The notes under the pieces are model-generated. The model searched no databases. It saw only the letters and a program-made list of their open reading frames with translations, and had not been told where the DNA came from. A stretch of DNA of 64,000 nucleotides, taken from the NCBI GenBank assembly GCA_019459455.1, contig JAIBEX010000022.1:237303-301302 (forward strand), written 5' to 3'. The stretch is from Weeksellaceae bacterium (GTDB lineage Bacteria; Bacteroidota; Bacteroidia; Flavobacteriales; Weeksellaceae). Below are positions 7,525 to 16,722 of this stretch, piece by piece. Position 1 is the first letter of the stretch. The number at the start of each line of letters is the position of its first letter. The position numbers and the translations under genes were made by a program.

Positions 7525-10500
7525 ATGATTCCACTCCAACTCACCCTCGAAGGTTTATATTCTTATCAGGAAAGACAGACGATTGATTTCAGAAGCCTCA
7601 CCGAGGCCGGACTTTTCGGGATTTTCGGAGCGGTCGGTTCGGGGAAATCCTCCATTTTAGAAGCGATCTCTTTCGCATTATATGGCGAAACCGAAAGGCT
7701 GAACTGGCGTGATAAAAGAGCCTACAATATGATGAATCTGAAAGCGGACAGTTCCTTCATACAGTTCGATTTCATTAATCATGAAAACAAAATCTTTCGC
7801 GCTGCGAGGGAATTCCGGCGCAATTCTAAAAAATTCGAGGACGTAAAACCTTCTTCAGTTACCTTCTACGAAAAGCAGAACGATAAATGGATTCCATTAG
7901 AGCATTCTGACTGTGAGAAAATCATTGGACTGAGTTATGCGAATTTCAAGCGGACGATCATTATTCCACAGGGTCAGTTTAAGGAGTTCCTCGAACTGGG
8001 CGCCGCTGAACGCACCAATATGATGAAGGAAATTTTTAATCTCCAGCAATTTGACCTTCAGAACAATGCTGCAGTTCTGAATAGTAAAAACAAATCAGAA
8101 CTCGATCAGCTGGAAGGTCAACTAAAAGGTTTTGAGGAAATTAATCAGGAAAACATTGCAGCACAGAAAAATTTCCAGGAAACCGCTCAGCAAAAATTTG
8201 ATGAAGTTAGCATTGAATTTAAAAAAGCGGATGATCAATACCGGAATCTAAAAAATCTGAAAACTGACTTTGAGTTGCTGAATTCAAAGAAGGAAAACTA
8301 TACAAAACTGCTTCCGGAAAAAGAAAACATTGACAAATTAGAACTAGAAACAGAACTGTACGACAGGCTTTTCCGGATTTTCAATCCATTAATTGCAGAG
8401 AAATACAAACTTCAGGCAGAACTGAAAAATCAGCAGAATGAACTTGCTTCTATTGCGGATGTCTTAAAGGAAACTTTAGCAAAATCTGACCAGAATAAAA
8501 AGGATATGGAATCGCTTTTGCCGCGGTTTGAAGCTTTGGAACAGTCGAAAATTCAGGAAAATGATTTAAAGATAATCCTGCAGATGCTCACTTTTTCTAC
8601 TGAGATAAAAACATTGAAAGAACGCACCGGAAATGGTTCTGCAAAAGTAAAAGAAGTTGAATGCGTCCAAAAATCAATTAGGGAAAAAGTTAAGGAATTA
8701 ACTGCGCAAGTCGAAGATTTAAAGCCCAAAAAACTTGACGCCAATTTATTACTGAAGGTGGGAAACTGGTTTTCCACCCACAAAAACTTATCAGAATCGC
8801 TGCAAAAACAGGTAAGCAAAACGGACACATTAAGAGAGGAGATTCAGAAAACCGCGGACGAATTAAAGCCTTTTGATATCGAAATTGAGCGTTTTGAGCA
8901 TGATTTCAAATTGAAATCTGATGCGTTGGAGAACCGGAAAAAAGAAGTTTCCGGGAAGAAAAGTGAGCTTGAAGTTCAGCAGAAATTGGCCCATTTTGCC
9001 GATGCACTTCATGATGGTGAATCTTGTCCGCTCTGTGGGGCGCTGGAACATCCGCAAATTGTAGCGTTTGATGATGTGAATGCTGAACTTAAAGATATCC
9101 AGGCACAGCTTGATCAAATTGAATTTCAACAAAGGGAGAGTCAGAGTAAAAAGTCTGCAATTGAAAAAATCCTGGAAAGGAAAAATCTTCTTCAGTTACA
9201 CCTGCAGGCGGAAGAAGGGCATTTAAATGAAGTTAAAATTCAGTTCGGAAACCATCAGAATCTGTTTGTGTGGAAAGAATTTAATTCTCATAACGAAACC
9301 GTTTTCAACAACAAACGAACGGAATCATTTGAGATTGAAAAGCAGCTTGAAGAACTCACCAAAAAAATCGCTTCAGAGCAAAAAAACCTCGAAAGTGCGC
9401 ATGAAAATCTGAATAAATTCACTAAAGCGCTTGAAGAATTCAAACTTAAAGAAAAAGAAGTTGAAACCAAAATTACCACCAATGAATCAAATTTAAAGAT
9501 TTTAGGGTGGACAGATTATAAAGAAAAAACTTTTGAGGAAGTCAGGAAATTATATGCGGATTTATCCAAAAGCAATCTTGAAACGGAGCAGAACTATCAG
9601 AAATTAATCACCCGGGAAAAACAAATTTCTTTAAAACTTGCCTCACAAAAAGCAACAGTCACCCAACTGGAAACACGGATTCTCGAAATTAGTGAAGAAG
9701 TTTCAGCAAATGAAATTCAGATAAAGCATGCATTAACTACCAACAAATTCAGCGATTTAGACGAAATTGAATCCATTTTGGCGCAAAAAACCAATGTTGC
9801 AGACGGGCGAAATCAGATCCAGAAATTTAGGATCGAATTTGAAATCCTCCGTAATGGAATCGCCGAACTGGAAACCAAACTTGAAGGGTTTCATTTTGAT
9901 GAATTGCAGTTTTTGGAAGTTGAAAATCTGTTGAAAATCCTTGAGACTGAAAAAACCATTGCCAACGATTCGCTTGTAAAACTCACTGCAGAAATTGAAA
10001 GGCTTTTTATTGAATTCCAAAAGAAAGAGGGTTTGCTGAAAGATTTATCGAAACTTCAGAAGCGCGCGGAAAACCTGAAGATCATGACCAATCTTTTTAA
10101 AGGAGCAGGTTTTGTGCAATATGTTTCTTCCATTTATCTGCGTCAGTTGTGCGACCACGCGAATGTCCGTTTTCACCGCATGACGCGCAACCAGCTGAGT
10201 CTGCAGCTCAACGAGAACAATGATTTTGAAATTATTGATTATCTGAACGAAGGACGATGCAGAAGTGTAAAAACTTTATCCGGCGGTCAGTCTTTTCAGG
10301 TGTCGCTTAGTCTTTCCTTGGCTCTGGCAGAGAGTGTTCAGACGAATGCCAGGGCTGAAAAGAATTTCTTTTTTATTGACGAGGGCTTCGGAACCCAGGA
10401 TCTGGAATCGGTGAATGTGGTTTTTGAAACGCTGATGAGCCTGCAAAAAGAAAACAGGATCGTGGGCATCATTTCGCATGTGGAGGAGCTGAAAGAAAAA

Positions 10501-10563
10501 ATCCCCGTTTCGCTCAATATCACAAAAGACGAGGAAAGAGGAAGTTTGATTGAGGTGATGTAA
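7525..10563 (+). CDS. sbcC: Exonuclease subunit SbcC (Rad50-like SMC ATPase)
   Basis: 1012 residues. Walker A GAVGSGKSS is at residues 35-43, and long coiled coils follow (about 180-480 and 520-850). The zinc hook CPLC sits at residues 501-504, mid-protein as expected. The ABC signature LSGGQS is near 918 and Walker B FFFIDEGFGTQD near 950. This ATPase drives the SbcD nuclease; two molecules join through the zinc hook. The length is normal, and no frameshift or missing motif is seen. Confidence 0.97.
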   Translation: MIPLQLTLEGLYSYQERQTIDFRSLTEAGLFGIFGAVGSGKSSILEAISFALYGETERLNWRDKRAYNMMNLKADSSFIQFDFINHENKIFRAAREFRRNSKKFEDVKPSSVTFYEKQNDKWIPLEHSDCEKIIGLSYANFKRTIIIPQGQFKEFLELGAAERTNMMKEIFNLQQFDLQNNAAVLNSKNKSELDQLEGQLKGFEEINQENIAAQKNFQETAQQKFDEVSIEFKKADDQYRNLKNLKTDFELLNSKKENYTKLLPEKENIDKLELETELYDRLFRIFNPLIAEKYKLQAELKNQQNELASIADVLKETLAKSDQNKKDMESLLPRFEALEQSKIQENDLKIILQMLTFSTEIKTLKERTGNGSAKVKEVECVQKSIREKVKELTAQVEDLKPKKLDANLLLKVGNWFSTHKNLSESLQKQVSKTDTLREEIQKTADELKPFDIEIERFEHDFKLKSDALENRKKEVSGKKSELEVQQKLAHFADALHDGESCPLCGALEHPQIVAFDDVNAELKDIQAQLDQIEFQQRESQSKKSAIEKILERKNLLQLHLQAEEGHLNEVKIQFGNHQNLFVWKEFNSHNETVFNNKRTESFEIEKQLEELTKKIASEQKNLESAHENLNKFTKALEEFKLKEKEVETKITTNESNLKILGWTDYKEKTFEEVRKLYADLSKSNLETEQNYQKLITREKQISLKLASQKATVTQLETRILEISEEVSANEIQIKHALTTNKFSDLDEIESILAQKTNVADGRNQIQKFRIEFEILRNGIAELETKLEGFHFDELQFLEVENLLKILETEKTIANDSLVKLTAEIERLFIEFQKKEGLLKDLSKLQKRAENLKIMTNLFKGAGFVQYVSSIYLRQLCDHANVRFHRMTRNQLSLQLNENNDFEIIDYLNEGRCRSVKTLSGGQSFQVSLSLSLALAESVQTNARAEKNFFFIDEGFGTQDLESVNVVFETLMSLQKENRIVGIISHVEELKEKIPVSLNITKDEERGSLIEVM

Positions 10564-10596
10564 GAAGTTAAGGTTCGGTGAAAAGATTTATGAGTA

Positions 10597-10906
10597 GGAA
10601 AGGGCTTTAGCCCGTTTATTTGGTTCTCAAGATCAATTGGCTAGATCCGAAGCTAAAATATGTTATTATTGAATGTGAAATGCCCTTGAGAATTGATTTA
10701 ACATGAATAGGAACGGGCTTTAGCCCGTTTAACAGGATGTAGCGATCAATAGGCTTTAGCCGAAACCTAAACATCCTATTTTTGAATTAAAATGCCAATA
10801 TAAGAATTGATTCACCATAAAGAGGAACGGGCTTTAGCCCGTCTACCAGGAATTAAAGATCAATTGGCTTTAGCCGAAACCTAAAATATGCTATTTTTGA
10901 TATCAA
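10597..10906 (+). repeat. Three tandem REP units upstream of the RAYT gene (10564-10906 gap)
   Basis: This fills the 343-bp gap after sbcC. Units begin at 10597, 10710 and 10824 (113 and 114 bp apart). Each starts with a hairpin GGGCTTTAGCCC, followed about 45 bp on by a second hairpin core GGCTTTAGCC (degenerate in unit 1) and then an AATGCC. Units 2 and 3 also carry TATTTTTG before the AATGCC. In unit 3 that ATG is the start of the transposase gene; in units 1 and 2 the reading frame does not continue. So the array is a repeated copy of the transposase 5' end, not only of the REP hairpin. Confidence 0.85.
10892..10899 (+). promoter_or_regulatory. -7 box inside the third REP unit, driving the RAYT gene
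   Basis: TATTTTTG (TAnnTTTG) ends seven bases before the transposase ATG at 10907. The same octamer is present at the matching place in unit 2, and a degraded form in unit 1. Confidence 0.45.
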
Positions 10907-11341
10907 ATGCCATTCATAAAAATCCATATTCACCTGGTATTTTCAACCCTAAACCGAAAACCGCTCCTCCATTCTAAAGAGTTGAGGATTAAGGTATGGA
11001 AACACATCAAAGAAAATGCTGCAGCGAAAGGAATTTTTGTAGAAATGGTCAACGGATATGCCGATCATTGCCATTGTTTAATATCTTTAAGCTCCAATCA
11101 AACGATAGAAAAAGTAGTGCAGTTGATTAAAGGAGAATCTTCTTTCTGGATTAACAAAAATAATTTAACCGCAGAAAAATTTCACTGGCAGGATGAATAT
11201 TTTGCAGTTTCAGTTTCAGAATCGGTGGTTGACCGCGTGAGAGATTATATTAAAAACCAGGAGGAACATCATTTAAAAAAATCGTTCTCCGAAGAATATT
11301 TGGAATTCTTAAAAAAATATCATTTTGTATCTGAAGGATAA
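10907..11341 (+). CDS. REP-associated tyrosine transposase (RAYT, IS200/IS605 Y1 family)
   Basis: 144 residues. A Y1 single-strand transposase: the HUH metal motif is HCH in GYADHCHCLISL (about residues 46-57), and the likely nucleophile Tyr is in VRDYIKNQEEHH near residue 108. RAYTs differ from true IS200 enzymes by acting on REP hairpins and lacking element-end mobility of their own. That fits here: REP units lie on both sides, direct upstream and inverted downstream. The frame is intact. The start is fixed by the ATG that is part of the third repeat unit. Confidence 0.9.
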   Translation: MPFIKIHIHLVFSTLNRKPLLHSKELRIKVWKHIKENAAAKGIFVEMVNGYADHCHCLISLSSNQTIEKVVQLIKGESSFWINKNNLTAEKFHWQDEYFAVSVSESVVDRVRDYIKNQEEHHLKKSFSEEYLEFLKKYHFVSEG

Positions 11342-11345
11342 TAAG

Positions 11346-11402
11346 TTTTGGCTAAAGCCCAGCCGATCGATAACTTTGAAAACGGGCTAAAGCCCGTTCC
11401 TA
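11346..11402 (-). repeat. Inverted REP unit downstream of the RAYT gene
   Basis: On the minus strand this reads as the hairpin AACGGGCTTTAGCCCGTT followed by a second hairpin core GGCTTTAGCC. It is the same order as the upstream units but in opposite orientation, so the transposase gene is framed by inverted REPs. Confidence 0.8.
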
Positions 11403-11434
11403 CTGAAACCATTATTCAATTAAAATAACTGCTC

Positions 11435-11983
11435 ATGCAAAACCTCATTGATACCCTGAAATCCGGCGGAACCATCCTTTATCCCACAGATACCATCTGG
11501 GGAATCGGCTGCGATGCCACAAATGTTGACGCGATTCAGAAAATATTTGAAATAAAGAAACGCGAAAAATCCAAATCAATGATCATTTTGGTGGAATCTG
11601 TAAAACGGCTGCAGGATTTGGTTGAGGTTCCCGAAATTGCCTGGGACCTCATGGATTTGTCCGAAAAACCGGTGACTTTAATCTACGATAACCCAAAAGG
11701 TTTACCTGAGGAACTGCTTGCAGAAGACGGCAGCATCGGAATCCGTTTAATTAAGGACGATTATCTTAAAAAACTGATCGGAAAGCTGAATAAACCTTTG
11801 GTATCAACTTCCGCCAACTTCAGCGGGGATAAATCGCCCATGAAATTTTCGGATATCGCTCCGGAAATCGTCAGAGCGGTGCATGCTGTTGCAGAGGAAA
11901 ACCACCACAAGGTTTCGGAATATTCCGGTTCATCGGTCATCCGGATTTGGGGTGATAACCGAATCAAAGTAATACGGGAATAA
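11435..11983 (+). CDS. Sua5/YrdC/YciO family, probable L-threonylcarbamoyladenylate synthase
   Basis: 182 residues. It opens with the family pattern GGTILYPTDTIWGIGCDA and KKREKSKSMIILV, and has the STSANFSGD motif near residue 126. Members join threonine, bicarbonate and ATP to make the donor for the t6A modification of ANN-decoding tRNAs. The short single-domain length fits TsaC/YrdC rather than the longer Sua5. A YciO-type paralogue with unknown role cannot be ruled out. cca, another tRNA enzyme, follows in the same direction. Confidence 0.87.
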   Translation: MQNLIDTLKSGGTILYPTDTIWGIGCDATNVDAIQKIFEIKKREKSKSMIILVESVKRLQDLVEVPEIAWDLMDLSEKPVTLIYDNPKGLPEELLAEDGSIGIRLIKDDYLKKLIGKLNKPLVSTSANFSGDKSPMKFSDIAPEIVRAVHAVAEENHHKVSEYSGSSVIRIWGDNRIKVIRE

Positions 11984-12075
11984 ATTTGCTTTGCGATGAT
12001 CTTTTTAAGACTTTTGCACAGGCCAAAAAAAGTATAAACTACTATATTTTGCGCTTAAATAATTGCAGACAAATC

Positions 12076-13506
12076 ATGCAGATTAACCTGGACCAAAATA
12101 AAAACCTTAAACTTTTCAACCTCATTTCTGAAGTGGCAACTGCGAATGACCAGTCTGTTTATATCGTGGGCGGCTATGTCCGCGACTTATGGATGAACAG
12201 AGAAGCACCAACCGATATTGATTTCGTGACGGAAGGTGACGGCATGGATCTGGCAAAAGCGGTGGCCAGGGAAATTAACCCCAAATTAAAGGTTTCAGTT
12301 TTTAAAACCTACGGTACAGCCATGTTCAGGCACAGTGGTTTGGACCTGGAGTTTGTAGGGGCCAGAAAGGAAAGTTACGCGGAGCATTCCCGCAAACCGG
12401 AAGTTGAAACCGGGACGCTGGAAGATGACCAGAAACGGCGGGATTTCACCATTAATGCGCTGGCAATATCCCTGAACCGTGATAATTTCGGGGAACTGAT
12501 CGATCCTTTTGACGGCATATCAGACATCCAAAACCGCATTATCCGGACACCTTTAGAACCAAGCCAAACCTATTCCGACGACCCTCTCAGAATGATGCGG
12601 GCCATCCGTTTTTCATCGACTTTAAACTTTGAGATTGAAGAGCATTCACTGAACGCCATAAAAATTGGAGCGGAAAGGATTAAGATTGTATCTATGGAGC
12701 GGATTATGGTCGAATTCAACAAGATCATGCTTTCTGAAAAGCCTTCCTTGGGTTTAAAACTGCTGGAGGAGACCGGACTTTTACATTTGATTATTCCGGA
12801 ACTTACTGCCCTGAAAGGCATTGAAGAAGTGGAAGGACAAACCCACAAAGATAACTTTTGGCATACGCTTGAAGTTGTGGACAATATTTCCCGGCATACG
12901 GATAATTTATGGCTCCGTTGGGCAGCATTGCTCCACGACATCGGGAAAGCACCCACAAAGAAATTTATGGAAGGGGCCGGCTGGACCTTCCACGGGCATG
13001 AATTTCTGGGTTCCAAGATGGTGAAAATCCTTTTTCACCGCTTGAAACTGCCACTTGGCACCGATATGAAATATGTGCAGAAACTGGTAAAACTTTCCTC
13101 ACGGCCCATTGCGCTTATAGACGATGGTACTTCTGATTCCGCATTGCGAAGGCTGCTTTTTGATTCTGGAGAAGACCTGGAAGACCTCTTCACCCTTTGC
13201 AAAGCCGACATCACGACAAAGAATGCTTCGAAACAGGAAAAATTCAGGAAAAATTTCGAATCGGTAGCTGAAAAGATTAAGGAGGTGGAGGAGAAGGACC
13301 AGGTCCGTAATTTCCAACCGCCAATTTCAGGTGAGGAAATCATGGCTTTGTTCAATCTGAAACCTGGACGGGAAATAGGAATCCTGAAGGAAAAGGTCAA
13401 GGAAGCCATCCTGGAAGGCGAAATAGGAAATGATAAGGATGAAGCCCGGAAGTTCGTAATGCGTGAGGGACAGGTGTTGGGGCTGAAGAGCAGTTCCCAG
13501 CATTAG
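12076..13506 (+). CDS. cca: CCA tRNA nucleotidyltransferase with HD domain
   Basis: 476 residues from the ATG at 12076, chosen because homology starts shortly after it. The class II nucleotidyltransferase motifs are GGYVRD (about residue 32) and TDIDFV (about 45), followed by RRDFTINA and the PLRMMRAIRFS block. A C-terminal HD domain has LLHDIGK near residue 293. The enzyme builds or repairs the 3' CCA of tRNAs; the HD domain suggests extra phosphohydrolase activity. It follows the YrdC-like gene by about 90 bp. Confidence 0.94.
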   Translation: MQINLDQNKNLKLFNLISEVATANDQSVYIVGGYVRDLWMNREAPTDIDFVTEGDGMDLAKAVAREINPKLKVSVFKTYGTAMFRHSGLDLEFVGARKESYAEHSRKPEVETGTLEDDQKRRDFTINALAISLNRDNFGELIDPFDGISDIQNRIIRTPLEPSQTYSDDPLRMMRAIRFSSTLNFEIEEHSLNAIKIGAERIKIVSMERIMVEFNKIMLSEKPSLGLKLLEETGLLHLIIPELTALKGIEEVEGQTHKDNFWHTLEVVDNISRHTDNLWLRWAALLHDIGKAPTKKFMEGAGWTFHGHEFLGSKMVKILFHRLKLPLGTDMKYVQKLVKLSSRPIALIDDGTSDSALRRLLFDSGEDLEDLFTLCKADITTKNASKQEKFRKNFESVAEKIKEVEEKDQVRNFQPPISGEEIMALFNLKPGREIGILKEKVKEAILEGEIGNDKDEARKFVMREGQVLGLKSSSQH

Positions 13507-13634
13507 CCCAAAGGCCTCCGCTTCTGATCCTTTAATCTACGTATCGATTTACAGTAATCCTACGAGTGCTGTTAAGCAACCTACTTTAAGATTATTTTAA
13601 CCTTTGTCACTGCGACCCCCTGCAGAAATTTGCT

Positions 13635-13642
13635 TAATTTTG
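13635..13642 (+). promoter_or_regulatory. -7 promoter box for tpx
   Basis: TAATTTTG matches TAnnTTTG and lies 27 bp before the tpx ATG. No well-spaced TTG was found at -33. Confidence 0.4.
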
Positions 13643-13669
13643 AGAAAATCAAATTAAATAATCTAAATT

Positions 13670-14167
13670 ATGGCCGATATTAAATTAAAAGGAAACGAGA
13701 TACAGTCCGTTGGACATTTACCCCAGATTGGATTTACCGTAAAGGAATTTGCGTTGGTCGATGAAGATCTGAATGTGAAAACCCAGGAAGATTACGCTGG
13801 AAAAAAGAAGATTTTCAATATTTTTCCGAGTATCGATACCGGTATTTGTGCGGCTTCTGCCAGAAAATTCAATGAAAAAGCTGCGCAACTGGAAAACACC
13901 GTGGTGATTAACGTTTCCAAAGATTTACCCTTTGCCCTGAAGCGCTTCTGTGCCGCCGAAGGCCTGGATAATGTGGAAACGCTGTCCGATTTCCGCGGGA
14001 CATTTGGTGATGACTTCGGTGTTACCCTCATCGACTCTCCCATGAAGGGTCTTTTGAGCCGGGCGGTAATCGTTACCGATGAGCACGACAAAGTGATTTA
14101 CACCGAGCAGGTACCTGAAATCGTGCAGGAACCTGACTATGATAAGGCTTTAAATGCTTTGAAATAA
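13670..14167 (+). CDS. tpx: Thiol peroxidase (2-Cys peroxiredoxin, Tpx type)
   Basis: 165 residues. The peroxidatic Cys is in SIDTGICAASARKFN (about residue 60) and the resolving Cys in RFCAAEG (about 94), the atypical 2-Cys layout of Tpx. It reduces hydrogen peroxide and organic peroxides using thioredoxin. It has its own -7 box and a terminator, so it is likely a single-gene transcript. Confidence 0.96.
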   Translation: MADIKLKGNEIQSVGHLPQIGFTVKEFALVDEDLNVKTQEDYAGKKKIFNIFPSIDTGICAASARKFNEKAAQLENTVVINVSKDLPFALKRFCAAEGLDNVETLSDFRGTFGDDFGVTLIDSPMKGLLSRAVIVTDEHDKVIYTEQVPEIVQEPDYDKALNALK

Positions 14168-14191
14168 AGTACGGGAATAAATTAAAGATAT

Positions 14192-14218
14192 AAAACGCAA
14201 AGCAATTTGCGTTTTTTT
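14192..14218 (+). terminator. Terminator after tpx
   Basis: The stem AAACGCAAA (14193-14201) / TTTGCGTTT (14206-14214) has a GCAA loop and continues into a T-run. It ends just before the DUF763 gene. Confidence 0.85.
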
Positions 14219-14233
14219 GTCATCAAACGTGAT

Positions 14234-15445
14234 ATGAAACGTTCAGGCACTGCAGATTTACCCCTTCACTACGGTCAGGTTCCACCATGGCTGTATGAAC
14301 GCATGTCCAAACTGGGCCTGGCGGTCATTGAAGTTCTGCTGAGTGATTACGGAAAGGAAGAAGTGATCCGCAGGCTGAGTGATCCTTTTTGGTTTCAGTG
14401 CTTCGGTGCCGTGATGGGAATGGACTGGCACTCTTCCGGGATTACGACTTCGGTGATGGGTGCGCTGAAAAAGGCTGTAAACCCAAACGCGAAGTCCCTG
14501 GGCATTTATATTGCCGGCGGGAAAGGCAAATTTTCCCGCGAAACGCCAAATGAACTTCTCAGGATTTGTGAAAGTACCGGCCTAAACGGAATGGAACTTG
14601 TACGGGCGAGTAAACTTTCCGCAAAAGTGGACAACACGGCCATCCAGGATGGATACCAGCTTTACACCCATAATTTCATCCTTAGTGACGGTGGTCAGTG
14701 GGCCGTAATACAGCAGGGAATGAATGCCCAGGACAAAACGGCCCGTCGCTATCACTGGCATTCCGAAAACCTGAAATCTTTTGTTGATGAGCCTCATACT
14801 GGAATTTCGGGCATGAACCGTGGACGGATCCTGAACCTGACTTCAAGTGAAGCTACTGAAAACCGGCGGGGAATCCTTGAGATTTCGCACACCGATTCCG
14901 AAAAGATGCTGCAGGATTTTGCCCGCCTCATTTTACCCGCGCACCACGACGTACGTGCCTCTGATGTTGACCTGAAACGTCTTGGAACCCTTCTGTATAT
15001 GACCCGGGAGATGCCGCCCGAGAACTTTGAAGAATTGCTCCTGCTGAAAGGAGTAGGCCCGCGGACCTTGCAAAGCCTGGCCCTGGTGAGTGAGGTGATT
15101 CACGGTGCTCCCTCCCGCTTTCAGGATCCGGCCAGATTTTCCTTTGCCCATGGCGGTAAGGATGGGCATCCCTTTCCGGTTCCGCTCAAAATCTATGATG
15201 AAACCATCAGCATCCTCCAGAAAGGAATTGAAAGATCCAAACTTGGGAACTCCGACAAACTGAAATCAGTTGAAAAACTTCACCGCTCAATTGCACGGGC
15301 TGAAGAGAATTTCACACCCTGTTTTGACATCAACGAAGTTATAGAGGAAGAACGACAGAACTCCTGGCGTTATGGAGGAAAGACGGTATTCGGAGAGGCC
15401 GTAAAACCTGGTAAAAATAATGGTATTCAACTGTCGCTGTTTTAG
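14234..15445 (+). CDS. DUF763 family protein
   Basis: 403 residues from the ATG at 14234; the upstream alternative lies in the tpx terminator. The N-terminus (TADLPLHYGQVPPWL, RLSDPFWFQCFG, MDWHSSGITT, GGKGKFSRETP) matches DUF763, a family seen in archaea and scattered bacteria. Near residue 270 there is a helix-hairpin-helix-like stretch LLLLKGVGPRTLQSLALVS, followed by FAHGGKDGHPFPVP, also conserved. The helix-hairpin-helix hints at nucleic-acid contact, but function is unknown. No partner gene is evident; the regulator downstream starts 15 bp after its stop. Confidence 0.85.
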   Translation: MKRSGTADLPLHYGQVPPWLYERMSKLGLAVIEVLLSDYGKEEVIRRLSDPFWFQCFGAVMGMDWHSSGITTSVMGALKKAVNPNAKSLGIYIAGGKGKFSRETPNELLRICESTGLNGMELVRASKLSAKVDNTAIQDGYQLYTHNFILSDGGQWAVIQQGMNAQDKTARRYHWHSENLKSFVDEPHTGISGMNRGRILNLTSSEATENRRGILEISHTDSEKMLQDFARLILPAHHDVRASDVDLKRLGTLLYMTREMPPENFEELLLLKGVGPRTLQSLALVSEVIHGAPSRFQDPARFSFAHGGKDGHPFPVPLKIYDETISILQKGIERSKLGNSDKLKSVEKLHRSIARAEENFTPCFDINEVIEEERQNSWRYGGKTVFGEAVKPGKNNGIQLSLF

Positions 15446-15460
15446 ATCCAATCATAGCCG

Positions 15461-16036
15461 GTGTACGCATCCTTAAAACATATCTACTCCCATTTCCTGC
15501 TGACCGAGGACAACGTCCGCGAAATTATCGCTGCTCACGAAGAAATCAGCATTGCAAAAGAGGACTTCCTGCTGAAAGAAGGGCAGATTGCCCATGAATA
15601 CTATATCGTGGAAAACGGTTTAGTCCGGGCTTTTGTTGATGGGTTGGACGGTAATGAGATAACGACCGAATTCTTCACCGAAAATGAAATTGTTATCATT
15701 CCTTCATCCCTTTTCCAGAAAATCCCATCCAAAGAAAATGTTCAGGCGGTTACAGACTCGGTTTTGTGGAAAATTGACTATGAAAAATTTCAGGAGCTTT
15801 TTCATGAACTCGAAGGTTTGCGCGAATGGGGACGCGCATGGTTTTCTTACCAGGTTTTTACCATGAAACAGCGCTCTCTGGATATGGTTACGGAATCTGC
15901 TTCGTCCAGATACTTGAAACTGATGAAGGAAAAGCCGCAGATCATCCGGCAGGCACCGCTTAAACATATTGCCACTTACCTTGGCATTACGGATACTTCC
16001 CTGAGCCGGATCCGGAAGGATATAGCCGAGAAATGA
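15461..16036 (+). CDS. Crp/Fnr family transcriptional regulator
   Basis: 191 residues, GTG start; an in-frame stop lies just upstream, so no earlier start exists. The N-terminal half is a cyclic-nucleotide-binding-type beta barrel (EDFLLKEGQIAHEYYIVENGLVRAF). The C-terminal helices (APLKHIATYLGITDTSLSRIRKDI) form a winged helix-turn-helix. The phosphate-binding residues of true CRP are not evident, so the ligand is unknown. It heads the row of small stress-type genes that runs to 21139 and may control some of them; that is inference from position. Confidence 0.88.
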   Translation: MYASLKHIYSHFLLTEDNVREIIAAHEEISIAKEDFLLKEGQIAHEYYIVENGLVRAFVDGLDGNEITTEFFTENEIVIIPSSLFQKIPSKENVQAVTDSVLWKIDYEKFQELFHELEGLREWGRAWFSYQVFTMKQRSLDMVTESASSRYLKLMKEKPQIIRQAPLKHIATYLGITDTSLSRIRKDIAEK

Positions 16037-16107
16037 TTTCTTGTCTTATGGCAAGTGAATATTCCTGTTTTTGCTTCTAACTTTGAATAAGGTTTTAAAC
16101 TAACGTT

Positions 16108-16632
16108 ATGGATACACCAAAATCTCAAAGACTCGACATCATCATTCCAGCTTACCGGATGCATACCCAAAGTTTTAAGAATGCACTGAACGGCATATCG
16201 GAAGAAAGCGCACTCAGAAGGATAGATAACCTGACCAACCATGTGGTCTGGATGACCGGAAATCTCGTGAGCTGCCGGTATTGGCTCGCCGAACTGCTCG
16301 GAATGGAAGAAAAAGATCCGAATGGGGAATACTTTAAGGAAGGTAGGGCGCTTGACGAAAACCTACCATATCCATCCCTTGGGGAACTAAAGAAAAACTT
16401 TGCAGAGATATCGCCGAAAGTATATCAGAAACTCCTTGAAATTACCGATGAGCAGTTGGAAAAGCCTTATACTTTCGGAATGAACATACCATTTATGAAG
16501 GAAAATGTGCTGAACATGATTGGAATGTGCGTTGGCCGGGAAGATTATCTTTTGGGTCAGATCGGACTCATGCGTAAAATGCTGGGTTTAATGGGAATGA
16601 GTTATGACCTGGATGAGACGTTGACCTATTGA
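16108..16632 (+). CDS. DinB-like protein
   Basis: 174 residues, predicted all-helical, with a His in the LTNHVVWMTGNL helix typical of DinB-like families. The C-terminal helix lacks the double His of the DinB protein at 4951, so the metal site may be incomplete. It starts 71 bp after the Crp/Fnr gene in the same direction. Function unknown. Confidence 0.65.
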   Translation: MDTPKSQRLDIIIPAYRMHTQSFKNALNGISEESALRRIDNLTNHVVWMTGNLVSCRYWLAELLGMEEKDPNGEYFKEGRALDENLPYPSLGELKKNFAEISPKVYQKLLEITDEQLEKPYTFGMNIPFMKENVLNMIGMCVGREDYLLGQIGLMRKMLGLMGMSYDLDETLTY

Positions 16633-16722
16633 GCAGGTTAATTTTTTCACAATTAAAATCTTCTTAACAGCGATTTAGGCTAATCATTGCTAATATCAAA
16701 ACAAACCACTAAACCAAATAGT

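Noticed and set aside
11346..11402. Terminator downstream of the RAYT gene
   Set aside because: The hairpins match the inverted REP units and lack a T-run, so they are read as repeats.
13507..13669. tRNA or small RNA between cca and tpx
   Set aside because: No cloverleaf or conserved T-loop sequence; only a -7 box was supportable.
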